Position numbers and translations under genes: made by a program. Shown here piece after piece: positions 1 to 8,866 of a stretch of DNA of 64,000 nucleotides (positions are counted from its first letter, which is position 1; each line of letters begins with the position of its first letter). Location of the stretch: positions 558,001-622,000 of the forward strand of contig CAVXOR010000002.1 of assembly GCA_963763475.1 (NCBI GenBank). The letters are read 5' to 3'. The notes beneath the pieces were generated by a model. It was not told the DNA's origin, did not search any database, and saw nothing but the letters and a program-made list of their open reading frames with translations. This DNA is from AC-32 sp963763475 (lineage in GTDB: Bacteria > Actinomycetota > Thermoleophilia > Gaiellales > Gaiellaceae).

Positions 1-1387
1 GCTCTCGGGCGGGCCGGCATCGGTGTACGCAGCGGGTGCGCCGCGGGTCGATCCGGGTCTCTTCGAGCTGGGCGTGCCGACGCTCGGCATCTGCTACGGC
101 ATGCAGCTGATGGCCCAGGAGCTCGGCGGCACGGTCGAGCGCACCGGCGTCTCGGAGTTCGGCAAGACCGACGTGCGCGCCGAGCCCGAGAGCTCGCTCT
201 TCGCTGGCCTCGGTGCCGAGCAGACCGGCTGGATGAGCCACCGTGACTCGGTCACCGCGCCGCCCGCCGGCGCGCGCGTGACCGCCGGCTCGCCGGCCGC
301 GCCGATCGCGGCCTTCGAGGATCCCGAGCGCCGGCTCTACGGCGTCCAGTTCCACCCCGAGGTCGTGCACACGCCGCACGGCCAGGAGTTGCTGAAGAAC
401 TTCCTCTACGGTGTGGCCGACGCGCCGCCGACCTGGACGGCCGCGGCCGTGATCGAGGAGCAGGTCGAGCGCATCCGCGGGCAGGTCGGCTCGGACCGCG
501 TGCTCTGTGCGCTCTCCGGCGGCGTCGACTCGGCGGTCGCGGCGTTGCTCGTGCACAAGGCGGTCGGAGACCAGCTCGTCTGCGTGTTCGTCGACCACGG
601 CTTCCTGCGCAAGGACGAGGCGGCGCAGGTAGTCGAGACCTTCGAGGGCCACTTCCACGTGCCGCTCGTCCACGTCCAGGCCCAGGAGCGGTTCCTGGCG
701 CGGCTGGAGGGCGTCTCGGACCCCGAGCAGAAGCGGAAGGCGATCGGTGAGGAGTTCATCCGCGTCTTCGAGGAGGAGTCGAACCGGCTCGGGGAGATCA
801 GGCACCTGGTGCAGGGGACGCTCTACTCGGACGTGATCGAGTCCGGCGGCGACGCCTCGGTCGCGGCCACGATCAAGTCGCACCACAACGTCGGCGGGCT
901 TCCCGAGGACATGGAGATGGAGCTCGTCGAGCCGCTGCGCCTGCTGTTCAAGGACGAGGTGCGGCGCGTGGGCGAGGAGCTCGGCCTGCCGGAGCGGATG
1001 GTCTGGCGCCAGCCGTTCCCGGGTCCCGGGCTGGCGATCCGGATCATCGGCGAGGTGACGAGCGAGCGGCTCGAGATCCTGCGCGAGGCGGACGCGATCC
1101 TCCAGGAGGAGGTGCGGCGGGCGGGCCTCTACCGCGAGTTGTGGCAGTCGTTCGCCGTCCTGCCGGCGATCCGCTCGGTCGGGGTGCAGGGCGACGAGCG
1201 GACGTACGGCTATCCGGTCGTGGTGCGGGCGGTGACGAGCGACGACGCGATGACGGCCGACTGGGCGCGCCTCCCGTACGACCTGCTCGAGACGATCTCG
1301 TCGCGGATCGTGAACGAGGTCCCGGCGGTGAACCGCGTCGTGCTCGACATCACCTCGAAGCCGCCGTCGACGATCGAGTGGGAGTGA
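1..1387 (+). CDS. guaA: GMP synthase (glutamine-hydrolysing), 5' truncated by window edge
   Basis: Converts XMP to GMP with ATP and glutamine in purine biosynthesis (cytosol). The reading frame is open from base 2 (LSGGPASVY), so the true start lies outside the window and roughly 60 residues are missing. The N-terminal class I amidotransferase domain shows the nucleophile Cys in GICYGMQ (codon at 92-94) and the His/Glu pair in QFHPEVVH. The ATP-pyrophosphatase domain follows with the P-loop LSGGVDSAVA, and the protein ends in the dimerisation-domain signature ITSKPPSTIEWE typical of GuaA C-termini. Identity is essentially certain. The next gene starts 29 bases downstream on the same strand. 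Confidence 0.97.
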   Translation, partial: LSGGPASVYAAGAPRVDPGLFELGVPTLGICYGMQLMAQELGGTVERTGVSEFGKTDVRAEPESSLFAGLGAEQTGWMSHRDSVTAPPAGARVTAGSPAAPIAAFEDPERRLYGVQFHPEVVHTPHGQELLKNFLYGVADAPPTWTAAAVIEEQVERIRGQVGSDRVLCALSGGVDSAVAALLVHKAVGDQLVCVFVDHGFLRKDEAAQVVETFEGHFHVPLVHVQAQERFLARLEGVSDPEQKRKAIGEEFIRVFEEESNRLGEIRHLVQGTLYSDVIESGGDASVAATIKSHHNVGGLPEDMEMELVEPLRLLFKDEVRRVGEELGLPERMVWRQPFPGPGLAIRIIGEVTSERLEILREADAILQEEVRRAGLYRELWQSFAVLPAIRSVGVQGDERTYGYPVVVRAVTSDDAMTADWARLPYDLLETISSRIVNEVPAVNRVVLDITSKPPSTIEWE

Positions 1388-1416
1388 CCTCGGCTCGTTC
1401 CGGGTAAGCCGCGACC

Positions 1417-1881
1417 GTGCCGCGGAAGGTCGAAGTCCGCGGGGCAGGCACGGTGAAGATCATCCACCCGTGGATCGCGTTCCTGCTCGCGATCGTCACC
1501 CTCGGGCTCTACTACCTCTTCTGGTACGGGATCAGGAACCCGGAGCTGAACGACTTCGGCGAGGCCGCGAGCCCGGGAAGCGAGAACGAGCTCGAGGTGT
1601 CGCCATTCGTCGCCATCGTCGCGATCACGATCGGCGGGCTCCTGATCGTCCCGCCATTCATCTCGCAGTGGCGCTTCTACAAGCGGATCGGCCGCGGCCA
1701 GGAGCTCGTCGGGCTCGAGCACCGGATCAGCCACGTCACCGGGATCCTGCTCTTCGCGCTCGCGCTCTTCCTGCTGCCGTTCGAAATCGCCTACGGCCAG
1801 CACCACCTGAACCGGCTCTGGGAGCGGGAAACCGAGCTCGAGTCGAGGCACGAGGCCGGCGCCGCGCCGGCGCTCGGCTGA
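1417..1881 (+). CDS. Small integral membrane protein, DUF4234-like
   Basis: 154 residues, GTG start. Three to four hydrophobic segments are visible: about residues 17-37 (HPWIAFLLAIVTLGLYYLFW), 63-85 and 108-125. The first matches the pattern of DUF4234 proteins (W...T.G.Y...W), with a charged tail rich in Glu/Arg. No catalytic motif is seen and no function can be assigned. It follows guaA on the same strand with only 29 bp between, so it may be co-transcribed. It is convergent with the phospholipase D-like gene; the 125 bp between them (1882-2006) carry no gene I can support. Confidence 0.75.
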   Translation: MPRKVEVRGAGTVKIIHPWIAFLLAIVTLGLYYLFWYGIRNPELNDFGEAASPGSENELEVSPFVAIVAITIGGLLIVPPFISQWRFYKRIGRGQELVGLEHRISHVTGILLFALALFLLPFEIAYGQHHLNRLWERETELESRHEAGAAPALG

Positions 1882-2006
1882 GCGCGGCCCGGCAGGGACT
1901 GTCCCCGCCGGCCGGCCGCAACGGCCCTATTGGTCGTGCCGAAGGTGTGACGGTTTCTCCGCAGGCGTGGCCGTTCGAGAGCGTCACGAGCAGGCCGGGG
2001 ACGAGC

Positions 2007-3068
2007 TCAGGCGGCAGGATCCGCGTGGGAGCCGGCCGCGGGGTAGAGCGCACGCACCTCGTCGGCGTACGCGCTCAAGCGGCCCGCCAGCTCCGCGTCC
2101 GTCAGCTCGAGCACGTTCTCGGCGTTCTTCTCGCCGGAATGCGAGAGGTTGAACGAGCCCGCGAAGACCGTGTCGTCGGCGATCACGACCTTCGCGTGCA
2201 TGAAGTTGTGCAGGGTGCCCGTCGGCTGCCACGGCACCGAAGGCTTGCCGGTGAAGTCGCCGGCCAGCACTTGCCGGAGCAGCGGCAGCTTCCACGAGAC
2301 GTTGCCGTCGGCTTGCCACTGGCGGATCACCTCGGCCACCTGGGTCGCGTCCACGCAGCCCGCGATGTCACCTCGTCCGTCCGCGATCCTCTGCGCCAGG
2401 ATTCCGAGCACCGGCGCCGAGGTGATCACCGGCGAGAGGATCCGCACCTTCTCGGCGTGCCCGATCTTCTTCGCGATCCGCGCCGTCAGCGCGTCGGCGA
2501 AACCGGGCGTGAACCAGGGCCGCACACGCACGCCGTCCACGTCGACCGGCCGCGGCTCGACGAAGCCGCTGTGCTCGACGTCGGCGCCGCCCCACAACTC
2601 CTCGAAGTCGAGTGTGAACGCCCGCGCGAGGGCGTCGGACGCGACCGTCACGACCACGTTCTCCTGCACCGACCACGAGTCGTCCGTCCAGTTCATCGAG
2701 CCGGTCCAGACAGCGCCGTCGTCGCGCACGACGAACTTGTGGTGCATCAGGTCCGGGACGCCGGCGACCGCCTTGGCAGGGACGCCGAGCGACGAGATGA
2801 GCTGCACGTCCGGCTCTGGCGGCGGCGGCACCGGGATCGGATTGGCGTGATCGACGTTGTAGAGGATGCGCACCGCCACGCCTCGCGCCTGTGCCTCCTT
2901 GAGCGCGCCGCCCACGACCGCGGCCGTCTCCTCGCCGAGGTGGAAGTCGTACTGGGCCAGGTCGAGCGTGCGCTGGGCGGCGGAGACGAACGCGGCGACG
3001 TCGCGCGCGATCTCCGCCGGCTGCTGGCCGCCGTCCGTCAGAGTGCGGATGGTGATGGAGGAGCTCAT
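2007..3068 (-). CDS. Phospholipase D-like domain protein
   Basis: About 353 residues with two HKD half-sites, the arrangement needed for one PLD active site. The first is in LMHHKFVVRDDGAVWTGSMN and the second in MHAKVVIADDTVFAGSFN. Both keep His, Lys and the following Asp, so the enzyme should be active as a phosphodiesterase or phosphatidyltransferase. There is no clear signal peptide, so it is probably cytosolic; the true substrate (phospholipid, nucleic acid, other) cannot be read from sequence. I chose the ATG at 3068 (MSSSITIRTL); an upstream in-frame ATG at 3107 would add 13 residues. Either start overlaps the 5' end of the divergent glycosylase gene. Confidence 0.85.
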   Translation of the reverse strand: MSSSITIRTLTDGGQQPAEIARDVAAFVSAAQRTLDLAQYDFHLGEETAAVVGGALKEAQARGVAVRILYNVDHANPIPVPPPPEPDVQLISSLGVPAKAVAGVPDLMHHKFVVRDDGAVWTGSMNWTDDSWSVQENVVVTVASDALARAFTLDFEELWGGADVEHSGFVEPRPVDVDGVRVRPWFTPGFADALTARIAKKIGHAEKVRILSPVITSAPVLGILAQRIADGRGDIAGCVDATQVAEVIRQWQADGNVSWKLPLLRQVLAGDFTGKPSVPWQPTGTLHNFMHAKVVIADDTVFAGSFNLSHSGEKNAENVLELTDAELAGRLSAYADEVRALYPAAGSHADPAA

Positions 3069-3582
3069 CGAACGGTTGCGGCGGGCGAGGATCGGCGAGA
3101 CGTTCAACTTCTATCGTGACGGCGACGGCGCGGCCGTGCGCTGCCACCGGCTCCTTACCTACCTCGAGGCTCGCGAAAACGCGACCCTGCTGCTCGTCGG
3201 CGAGGCGGCGGGACACCGCGGCGCCCGCGTCTCGGGGATCCCGTTCACGTCGGAGCTCCAGCTCACCGGCCATGGGCCGGCGGAGGCGACGGCGACGATC
3301 GTCCGCCGGACGCTCGCCGAGCTCGGCCTCGAGCAGCAGACGCTCTGCTGGAACGTCGTCCCGACGCACCCGCATCGGCCCACGCGGGCCGACACGAACC
3401 GCCCGCCGACGCGGGCCGAGATCGACGCCTCGCGCCCGTTCCTCGACGAGCTGGCGCGAGATCGCCGCGTGATCGCGGTCGGCCGCCTGGCTGAGCGGGC
3501 GCTCGGCGTCGCCGGTGTCAGGCACCCCTCGCACGGCGGCGCGCAGGCGTTCCGCGAGGGCCTGCGAAGATTGCTCGCGTGA
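3055..3582 (+). CDS. Uracil-DNA glycosylase superfamily protein
   Basis: About 175 residues. GEAAGHRGARVSGIPFTSE resembles the motif-1 loop of family 4/5-like uracil-DNA glycosylases, NVVPTHPH follows, and HPSHGG near the C-terminus fits motif 2. The expected role is base-excision repair of uracil or related lesions in DNA; lesion specificity is not visible. Possible starts are ATG 3049, GTG 3052 and ATG 3055, all overlapping the 5' end of the divergent PLD-like gene. The stop overlaps the GTG of the following MFS gene by 4 bp (GTGA), implying translational coupling. Confidence 0.75.
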   Translation: MEELIERLRRARIGETFNFYRDGDGAAVRCHRLLTYLEARENATLLLVGEAAGHRGARVSGIPFTSELQLTGHGPAEATATIVRRTLAELGLEQQTLCWNVVPTHPHRPTRADTNRPPTRAEIDASRPFLDELARDRRVIAVGRLAERALGVAGVRHPSHGGAQAFREGLRRLLA

Positions 3583-4799
3583 ACGACTACCCCGTCGCGC
3601 GCAACACGGTCCTGCTCGCCGGGTCGCTCACGTGCCTCTCCGGGATGCTCCAGCTGGGCGTCGCCGTCGCGACGACCTCCCTGGTGCTGGTGACCGGGAT
3701 CGAGGGGATCCTCGGGCTCGGCCCGGCGATCTTCCTGCTCTCCGGCGCGCTCAGCGCCATGCCCGCCGGCCGCCTGATGGACCGCGTCGGCCGCGTGCCC
3801 GTGCTCGCGGGCGGCTTCGCGCTCGGAATCGCCGGGTGCTGCGTGACCGCGCTTGCCTGCGGCGTCGACTCGGCCGTGCTGCTCGTGATCGGGTTCGCCG
3901 CCATCGGCGGCGCGCAGGGAATCGCCCTGCTGGCGCGCACCGCCGCGGGCGACATGTACCCGCCGGAGCGCCGGGCGCGCGGGATCTCTCTCGTCCTCTT
4001 CGGCGCGGTTTTCGGCGCGATTCTCGGCCCGACGGTCTTCAGCCCGCTGTTCGCCAACAAGCACCACCTCGACGCGGACGCCCTGGTCGTCCCCTGGCTG
4101 GCGGCGGCCGGGATCATGGTCATCGGCCTCGCGCTCGTGCTCGCGGTGCGTCCCGATCCGGGCAAGATCGCCCGCTCGAAGCCCAACGGCAGCCCGCCGG
4201 AGGCCTCCGCTCCGCTGCGCGAGATCCTGCGCCGGCCTGGCGTCGCGACGGCCCTGCTGGGCGCGCTCGCGAGCTTCGCCGTGATGGTCGCCGTGATGAA
4301 CCTGACCGGCTACATGATGGTCGGGCAGGGCCACGCGCAGTCCGACGTCTTTCCCGTGATCAGTGCGCACATCGTCGGCATGTACGGGCTCGTGCTGGTG
4401 GTCGGCGACCTGATCGACAGGCTCGGCCGCCGAGTCGCGCTCGTCGGCGGGCTCGCCGTGATGGCCGTCTCGACGCTGGGGCTTGCCTGGACGATGAGCG
4501 TGTTCGCCACCGGCGTCGCGCTGTTCGGGCTCGGCCTGGGCTGGAGCTTCTCGTACGTCGCCGCGACCTCGGAGCTGGTCGACCTCGCGCACCCGGCGGA
4601 GCGCGGGAAGCTGATCGGGTTCAACGACCTGCTCTCGGGGTCGACAGGGGCCGCGCTCGCCCTGCTGGGCGGCCTCGCGTACTCGCACGAAGGGAGAAAC
4701 AGCGTCGCCGTGGCCGGCGCGGTGGCCGTCGCGCTGCCCGCGCTCTGGATCGCGCTCTCCGGCCGCCCGCCCGCTCCGGTGGTCGAGCCGGTCGCGTGA
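3579..4799 (+). CDS. Major facilitator superfamily transporter
   Basis: 406 residues, predominantly hydrophobic with about 12 membrane segments. The loop after the second segment reads GRLMDRVGRVPV, the MFS motif A (G-x-x-x-D-R-x-G-R), and a second copy appears in the C-terminal half as DLIDRLGRRVAL. This two-fold pattern is typical of proton-driven drug/metabolite antiporters. The substrate is not determinable. The GTG start overlaps the glycosylase stop by 4 bp. It ends about 60 bp before rplM. Confidence 0.9.
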   Translation: MNDYPVARNTVLLAGSLTCLSGMLQLGVAVATTSLVLVTGIEGILGLGPAIFLLSGALSAMPAGRLMDRVGRVPVLAGGFALGIAGCCVTALACGVDSAVLLVIGFAAIGGAQGIALLARTAAGDMYPPERRARGISLVLFGAVFGAILGPTVFSPLFANKHHLDADALVVPWLAAAGIMVIGLALVLAVRPDPGKIARSKPNGSPPEASAPLREILRRPGVATALLGALASFAVMVAVMNLTGYMMVGQGHAQSDVFPVISAHIVGMYGLVLVVGDLIDRLGRRVALVGGLAVMAVSTLGLAWTMSVFATGVALFGLGLGWSFSYVAATSELVDLAHPAERGKLIGFNDLLSGSTGAALALLGGLAYSHEGRNSVAVAGAVAVALPALWIALSGRPPAPVVEPVA

Positions 4800-4819
4800 T
4801 CGTTGGTACACTGCCCCGC

Positions 4820-4839
4820 CGGCGGACAGCAGTCCGCCG
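4820..4839 (+). promoter_or_regulatory. Hairpin in the rplM leader
   Basis: CGGCGGAC - agca - GTCCGCCG forms an 8-bp perfect stem with a 4-nt loop between the MFS stop and rplM. A -10-like TACACT preceded by TG lies at 4807-4812, which would put the transcription start at the foot of the hairpin. It could be a terminator for the upstream gene or an autoregulatory leader; L13 leaders are known in Firmicutes, but I see no sequence match to them. No T-run follows. Confidence 0.4.
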
Positions 4840-4858
4840 CTTCTCTGTCGAGACACGA

Positions 4859-5293
4859 ATGAAGACCTGGAACGCAAAGCCCGGTGAAGTCGAACGCCGC
4901 TGGTACGTCGTCGACGCCGAAGGGAAGACGCTGGGGCGTCTGGCTACGCAGATCGCGGACACGCTGCGAGGCAAGGGCAAGCCGCAGTACACACCGCACG
5001 TCGACACGGGCGACTTCGTCGTGGTCGTGAATGCGGAGAAGATCCACGTCACTGGAAACAAGCTCGACGCGAAGCTCTACCACCGCCACTCGGGCTACCC
5101 GGGCGGGCTCAAGAGCCGGCCGCTGCGCGATGAGCTCGAGCGCCGGCCGACCGAGGTGCTGCGCAAGGCCGTCAAGGGCATGCTGCCCCGCAACCGCCTC
5201 GCGCGCGCCCAGCTGCGCAAGCTGAAGATCTACGCCGGCCCCGAGCATCCGCACGAGGCGCAGGCTCCCTCCGAGCTGAAGGTGGAGGCATGA
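4859..5293 (+). CDS. rplM: 50S ribosomal protein L13
   Basis: 144 residues starting MKTWNAKPGEVERRWYVVDA, with the L13 core (LGRLATQIADTLRGK, then VVVNAEKIHVTGNK, YHRHSGYPGGLK and MLPRNRLAR). L13 is an early-assembly large-subunit protein. Start chosen at the ATG that begins the conserved N-terminus. The last codons overlap the rpsI ATG by 4 bp (ATGA), the standard rplM-rpsI arrangement. Confidence 0.98.
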   Translation: MKTWNAKPGEVERRWYVVDAEGKTLGRLATQIADTLRGKGKPQYTPHVDTGDFVVVVNAEKIHVTGNKLDAKLYHRHSGYPGGLKSRPLRDELERRPTEVLRKAVKGMLPRNRLARAQLRKLKIYAGPEHPHEAQAPSELKVEA

Positions 5294-5685
5294 GCGATCT
5301 CGCCAGCTACAGCGGCACGGGCAAGCGGAAGACCTCGGTCGCGCGCGTAATTCTGCGGCCCGGCGACGGCACCACCTGGTTCAACGGCCGCACGATCGAG
5401 CAGTACTTCCCGCGGGCGACCCACCGGGAGCTGGCGCTCTCGCCGCTCAAGGTCGCCGGAGCCGAGGGCACCTTCGACGTCCGCGTGCGTGTCCACGGCG
5501 GCGGCCCGAGCGGGCAGGCGGGCGCGGTCCGCCACGGGATCGCCCGCGCGCTCGTCGAGGCCGACCCGGACCTGCGCGTGCCGCTCAAGCGCGCCGGCTT
5601 CCTGACGCGCGACGCGCGGATCGTCGAGCGCAAGAAGGCCGGCCTGCACAAGGCCCGCAAGGCGCCGCAGTTCTCCAAGCGCTAG
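5290..5685 (+). CDS. rpsI: 30S ribosomal protein S9
   Basis: 131 residues with GTGKRKTSVARV near the start and the conserved C-terminal basic tail ending QFSKR, which contacts the P-site tRNA in ribosome structures of the family. Typical length. Overlaps rplM by 4 bp and its TAG is directly followed by the TTG start of glmM. Confidence 0.98.
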   Translation: MSDLASYSGTGKRKTSVARVILRPGDGTTWFNGRTIEQYFPRATHRELALSPLKVAGAEGTFDVRVRVHGGGPSGQAGAVRHGIARALVEADPDLRVPLKRAGFLTRDARIVERKKAGLHKARKAPQFSKR

Positions 5686-6948
5686 TTGCGCCGCTACTTC
5701 GGTACCGACGGGGTCCGCGGCGTCGTGGGCGAGGACCTGACGCCCGAGCTCGTGGAGCAACTGGGGCGCGCGGCAACCCTTTGGTCTGACGGGGGCCGCG
5801 TCTTCGTCGGTCGCGACACGCGTGCCTCGGGCGAGGAGCTCGAGGAGGCGTTCGCGCGCGGGGTGGTCGCGGCCGGCGGGAACGCCGTGCTCGCGGGCGT
5901 GCTGCCGACGCCGGCCGTTGCCCTGCTCGCGCTCGACCTCGGCGCGGTCATCTCGGCCTCGCACAATCCGCCCGAGTACAACGGCGTCAAGCTGTTCGAC
6001 GGCGAGGGTCGCAAGCTGACCGACGCGGCCGAGGAGGAGATCGAAGCGCTCTTCGACGTTCCCTTCGCCGGCAGCCCGGGCCAGGTCGACCACGTCGGCG
6101 TCGCCGAGGAGAGCTACCTCGACCACATCGTCGAGCGCTTCGGCACCGACCTCTCGGGCCTTAAGCTCGTGGTCGACTGCGCCAACGGCGCCTACTCAGG
6201 GATCGCGCCGACGGCTTTCGAGCGGCTGGGCGCGGAGGTGACCACGATCGGCTCCGACCCCGACGGGACCAACATCAACGTCGGCTGCGGCGCCACCGAC
6301 CTCTCGGCCCTGCAACAGACGGTTACCAGCTCGGGCGCAGACCTCGGTGTCGCGTTCGACGGCGACGGCGACCGGATGCTCGCCGTCGACGCGCGGGGCG
6401 AGGTCGTCGACGGTGACCAGATCCTGGCGATCCTGATGCTGCACCTGGGCGTCGACCTGGTCGCAGTCACCGTGATGGCGAACCTCGGCCTGCACCGGCT
6501 CGCCGAGGAGCGGGGGATCCGCGTCGTCACGACCGACGTCGGCGATCGCTACGTGCTCGAGGCGCTGCGGCGCGAGGACGGCGTGCTCGGCGGCGAGCAG
6601 TCGGGCCACATCATCTACCTGCGCGACCACGTCACCGGCGACGGGCTCGGGGCGGCGCTGCTGCTCTGCGGCGCGCTCGAGGGCCGGACGCTCGAGGAGG
6701 CCGCCGCCGTGATGCCGCGCTTCCCGCAGGCGAAGGAGAACATCCGCGTGGCGAACAAGGAGCTCCCGGAGGCCCTGCGGGAAGAGATCGAGCGCTGGAA
6801 CGCGCGGTTCGGCGGTCGGGGGCGAGTGCTGGTGCGGCCCTCGGGAACGGAGCCCCTGATCCGGGTGCTGGCCGAGGCCGAAACGGTTCCGGAGGCCGAA
6901 GAAGCCTGTGGTACGATTTCCGCTCTCGTGAGACGAGAGCTCGGCTGA
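5686..6948 (+). CDS. glmM: Phosphoglucosamine mutase
   Basis: Interconverts glucosamine-6-phosphate and glucosamine-1-phosphate on the way to UDP-GlcNAc and peptidoglycan. 420 residues. The phosphoserine loop is ISASHNPPEYNG (Ser about 92), the metal loop is FDGDGDRML, the sugar-binding loop GGEQSGHI, and the phosphate-binding loop RPSGTEPLIRV. It starts with TTG immediately after the rpsI stop (0 bp), RRYFGTDGVRG being the family N-terminus. Together with glmS directly downstream it forms a compact amino-sugar unit attached to a ribosomal-protein operon. Codons near the 3' end form an 8-bp perfect hairpin (GCTCTCGT-gag-ACGAGAGC, 6922-6940). Confidence 0.97.
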   Translation: MRRYFGTDGVRGVVGEDLTPELVEQLGRAATLWSDGGRVFVGRDTRASGEELEEAFARGVVAAGGNAVLAGVLPTPAVALLALDLGAVISASHNPPEYNGVKLFDGEGRKLTDAAEEEIEALFDVPFAGSPGQVDHVGVAEESYLDHIVERFGTDLSGLKLVVDCANGAYSGIAPTAFERLGAEVTTIGSDPDGTNINVGCGATDLSALQQTVTSSGADLGVAFDGDGDRMLAVDARGEVVDGDQILAILMLHLGVDLVAVTVMANLGLHRLAEERGIRVVTTDVGDRYVLEALRREDGVLGGEQSGHIIYLRDHVTGDGLGAALLLCGALEGRTLEEAAAVMPRFPQAKENIRVANKELPEALREEIERWNARFGGRGRVLVRPSGTEPLIRVLAEAETVPEAEEACGTISALVRRELG

Positions 6949-6960
6949 CCTGGCCCGACG

Positions 6961-6988
6961 AGGGGCCCGGGAGAGCAGCCGGGCCTTT
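6961..6988 (+). terminator. Hairpin between glmM and glmS
   Basis: GGCCCGG (6964-6970) pairs with CCGGGCC (6979-6985) around an 8-nt loop; the stem can be extended by G-U pairs at its base and is followed by TTTCGCGTTCT. It looks like an intrinsic terminator or attenuator between two genes of one pathway. It does not resemble the glmS ribozyme of Firmicutes. The glmS ribosome-binding site GGAGG follows at 7000-7004. Confidence 0.5.
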
Positions 6989-7011
6989 CGCGTTCTAAGG
7001 GAGGTTTCGGC

Positions 7012-8841
7012 GTGTGCGGGATCATCGGATACGTCGGCCAGCGAGCCTGTAAGGACCTGTTGCTGCAGGGACTCGAGCGACTCGAATACCGCGGTTACGA
7101 CTCGGCCGGGCTCGCACTGTGCGAGGACGCCGAGCTCGAGTACCTGCGCGTCGTCGGCAACCTCCAGGCCCTGAAGCGCGCGGCCGGCCCGAACGGCTCG
7201 ACCGCCAGGACGGGTCTCGGCCACACCCGTTGGGCGACGCACGGCGCGGTCAACGAGCAGAACGCCCATCCGCTCACCGGCTGCGACGAGCACAAGCTCG
7301 CGATCGTGCTGAACGGGATCGTGGAGAACTACCGGGAGCTGAAGTCCTCGCTCGAGGCCGAGGGCCACGTCTTCCATACCGAGACGGACGCCGAGGTCGT
7401 CGTGCACCTGATCGAGCGCCACTACGACGGCGACCTGCTCGAGGCGACGCGTCTCGCCTATCGCGAGCTCGAGGGCCATTACGCCTTCGTCGTCATCCAC
7501 CACGACCACCCCGAGGAGCTCGTCGGCGCGCGGCACCAGTGCCCGCTGCTCGTGGGCGTCGGGAACGGTGAGATGTTCCTCGCCTCTATGGTCGCGGCCT
7601 TCATCGGCGAGACCCGCTCGATCCAGCTGATCGAGGACGGCGAGGTCGTCTCGATCACGCCCGAGGGCTCCCGCTTCGTGTCGGTCGAGGAAGGCGAGCT
7701 GGAGCGCGAGGTGATCGAGGTCGACTGGGACATCGAGGCCGCCGAGAAGAGCGGCTACGAGACCTTCATGCTGAAGGAGATCTACGAGCAGCCCGACGCC
7801 GTCGCGGAGACGCTCGGCGACCGGATCCGGCACGGGGAGCTCGTGCTGGAGAGCCTGGGCCTGAGCGAGACCGAGCTGAAGAACCTGCGCCGGATCGTGA
7901 TCGTGGCCGCCGGCACCTCGTACCACGCCGGCGTCGTCGGCCGCTACATGATCGAGGAGTGGGCGCGGATGCCCGTCGAGCCCGACATCGCGAGCGAGTG
8001 GATCTACCGCAACCCGGTGCTCTCGAAGGACACGCTCGTGATCGGGATCTCGCAGTCGGGCGAATCGCGCGACACGGTGAACGCGATCAAGCTCGCCCGC
8101 GACACCGGCGCGCACACGCTGGCGATCACCAACCTCATGGGCTCGCAGATCACGCGCGAGGCAGAGGCCGTGATCTACACACGCTGCGGGCTCGAGGTCG
8201 GCGTCGCCGCCTCGAAGACGTTCACCGCGCAGGTCGCGCTGCTGGCGCTGATCGGCCTCAAGCTGGCGCAGGTTCGCGGGACGATGCCGCCCGACGAGCT
8301 CGAGTTCATCCTCGACCAGCTCTACGAGCTGCCGCAGAAGATCGAGCAGTTCCTGGACGGCGACCATCCGGTCGAGGAGATCGCGCAGCGGCACTACGAA
8401 AAGTCGTTCTTCCTCTACCTCGGGCGGCACATCGGTTTGCCTGTCGCGCTCGAGGGCGCACTCAAGCTGAAGGAGATCTCCTACATCCCGACCGACGCCT
8501 ATTCGGCCGGCGAGATGAAGCACGGGCCGATCGCGCTGCTCGAGGAAGGGACGCCGGTCGTCTGCGTGGCGACCGATCAGAAGGTGATCTACGACAAGGT
8601 CGTCTCGAACATCCAGGAGACCCGGGCGCGCGGCGCGCACGTGATCGCGATCGCGACCGACGGCAACGAGGACATCCAGCACCACGCGGACGACGTGATC
8701 TACATCCCGCGCTCACCCGCCTTCCTGCAGTCGGTGCTCGCAGTGGTGCCGCTGCAGCTGCTCGCCTACCGGATCGCGCGCCTGCGGGGCCTGAACGTCG
8801 ACCAGCCGCGCAACCTGGCGAAGACCGTCACCGTCGAGTAG
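7012..8841 (+). CDS. glmS: Glutamine-fructose-6-phosphate aminotransferase (isomerising)
   Basis: Makes glucosamine-6-phosphate from fructose-6-phosphate and glutamine, the committed step to UDP-GlcNAc. 609 residues, normal length. The N-terminal Ntn glutaminase begins MCGIIGYVG, so Cys becomes the N-terminal nucleophile after Met removal. Two SIS sugar-isomerase domains follow (VAAGTSYHAG, GISQSGESRDT; then YLGRHIGLPVALEGALKLKE), and it ends in PRNLAKTVTVE, the usual C-terminal tail. GTG start with GGAGG 7 nt upstream. Confidence 0.98.
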   Translation: MCGIIGYVGQRACKDLLLQGLERLEYRGYDSAGLALCEDAELEYLRVVGNLQALKRAAGPNGSTARTGLGHTRWATHGAVNEQNAHPLTGCDEHKLAIVLNGIVENYRELKSSLEAEGHVFHTETDAEVVVHLIERHYDGDLLEATRLAYRELEGHYAFVVIHHDHPEELVGARHQCPLLVGVGNGEMFLASMVAAFIGETRSIQLIEDGEVVSITPEGSRFVSVEEGELEREVIEVDWDIEAAEKSGYETFMLKEIYEQPDAVAETLGDRIRHGELVLESLGLSETELKNLRRIVIVAAGTSYHAGVVGRYMIEEWARMPVEPDIASEWIYRNPVLSKDTLVIGISQSGESRDTVNAIKLARDTGAHTLAITNLMGSQITREAEAVIYTRCGLEVGVAASKTFTAQVALLALIGLKLAQVRGTMPPDELEFILDQLYELPQKIEQFLDGDHPVEEIAQRHYEKSFFLYLGRHIGLPVALEGALKLKEISYIPTDAYSAGEMKHGPIALLEEGTPVVCVATDQKVIYDKVVSNIQETRARGAHVIAIATDGNEDIQHHADDVIYIPRSPAFLQSVLAVVPLQLLAYRIARLRGLNVDQPRNLAKTVTVE

Positions 8842-8866
8842 CGCCTCGCCCGTATCGTCGGGGCAG

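Noticed and set aside
3515..5293. 592-codon open frame running through the MFS gene into rplM
   Set aside because: The first 75% is an Arg/Ala-rich shadow of the MFS gene in another frame; only its last 144 codons, from ATG 4859, are L13.
6949..7011. glmS ribozyme/riboswitch
   Set aside because: The 63-bp leader is too short and lacks the conserved ribozyme core; only a simple hairpin is visible.
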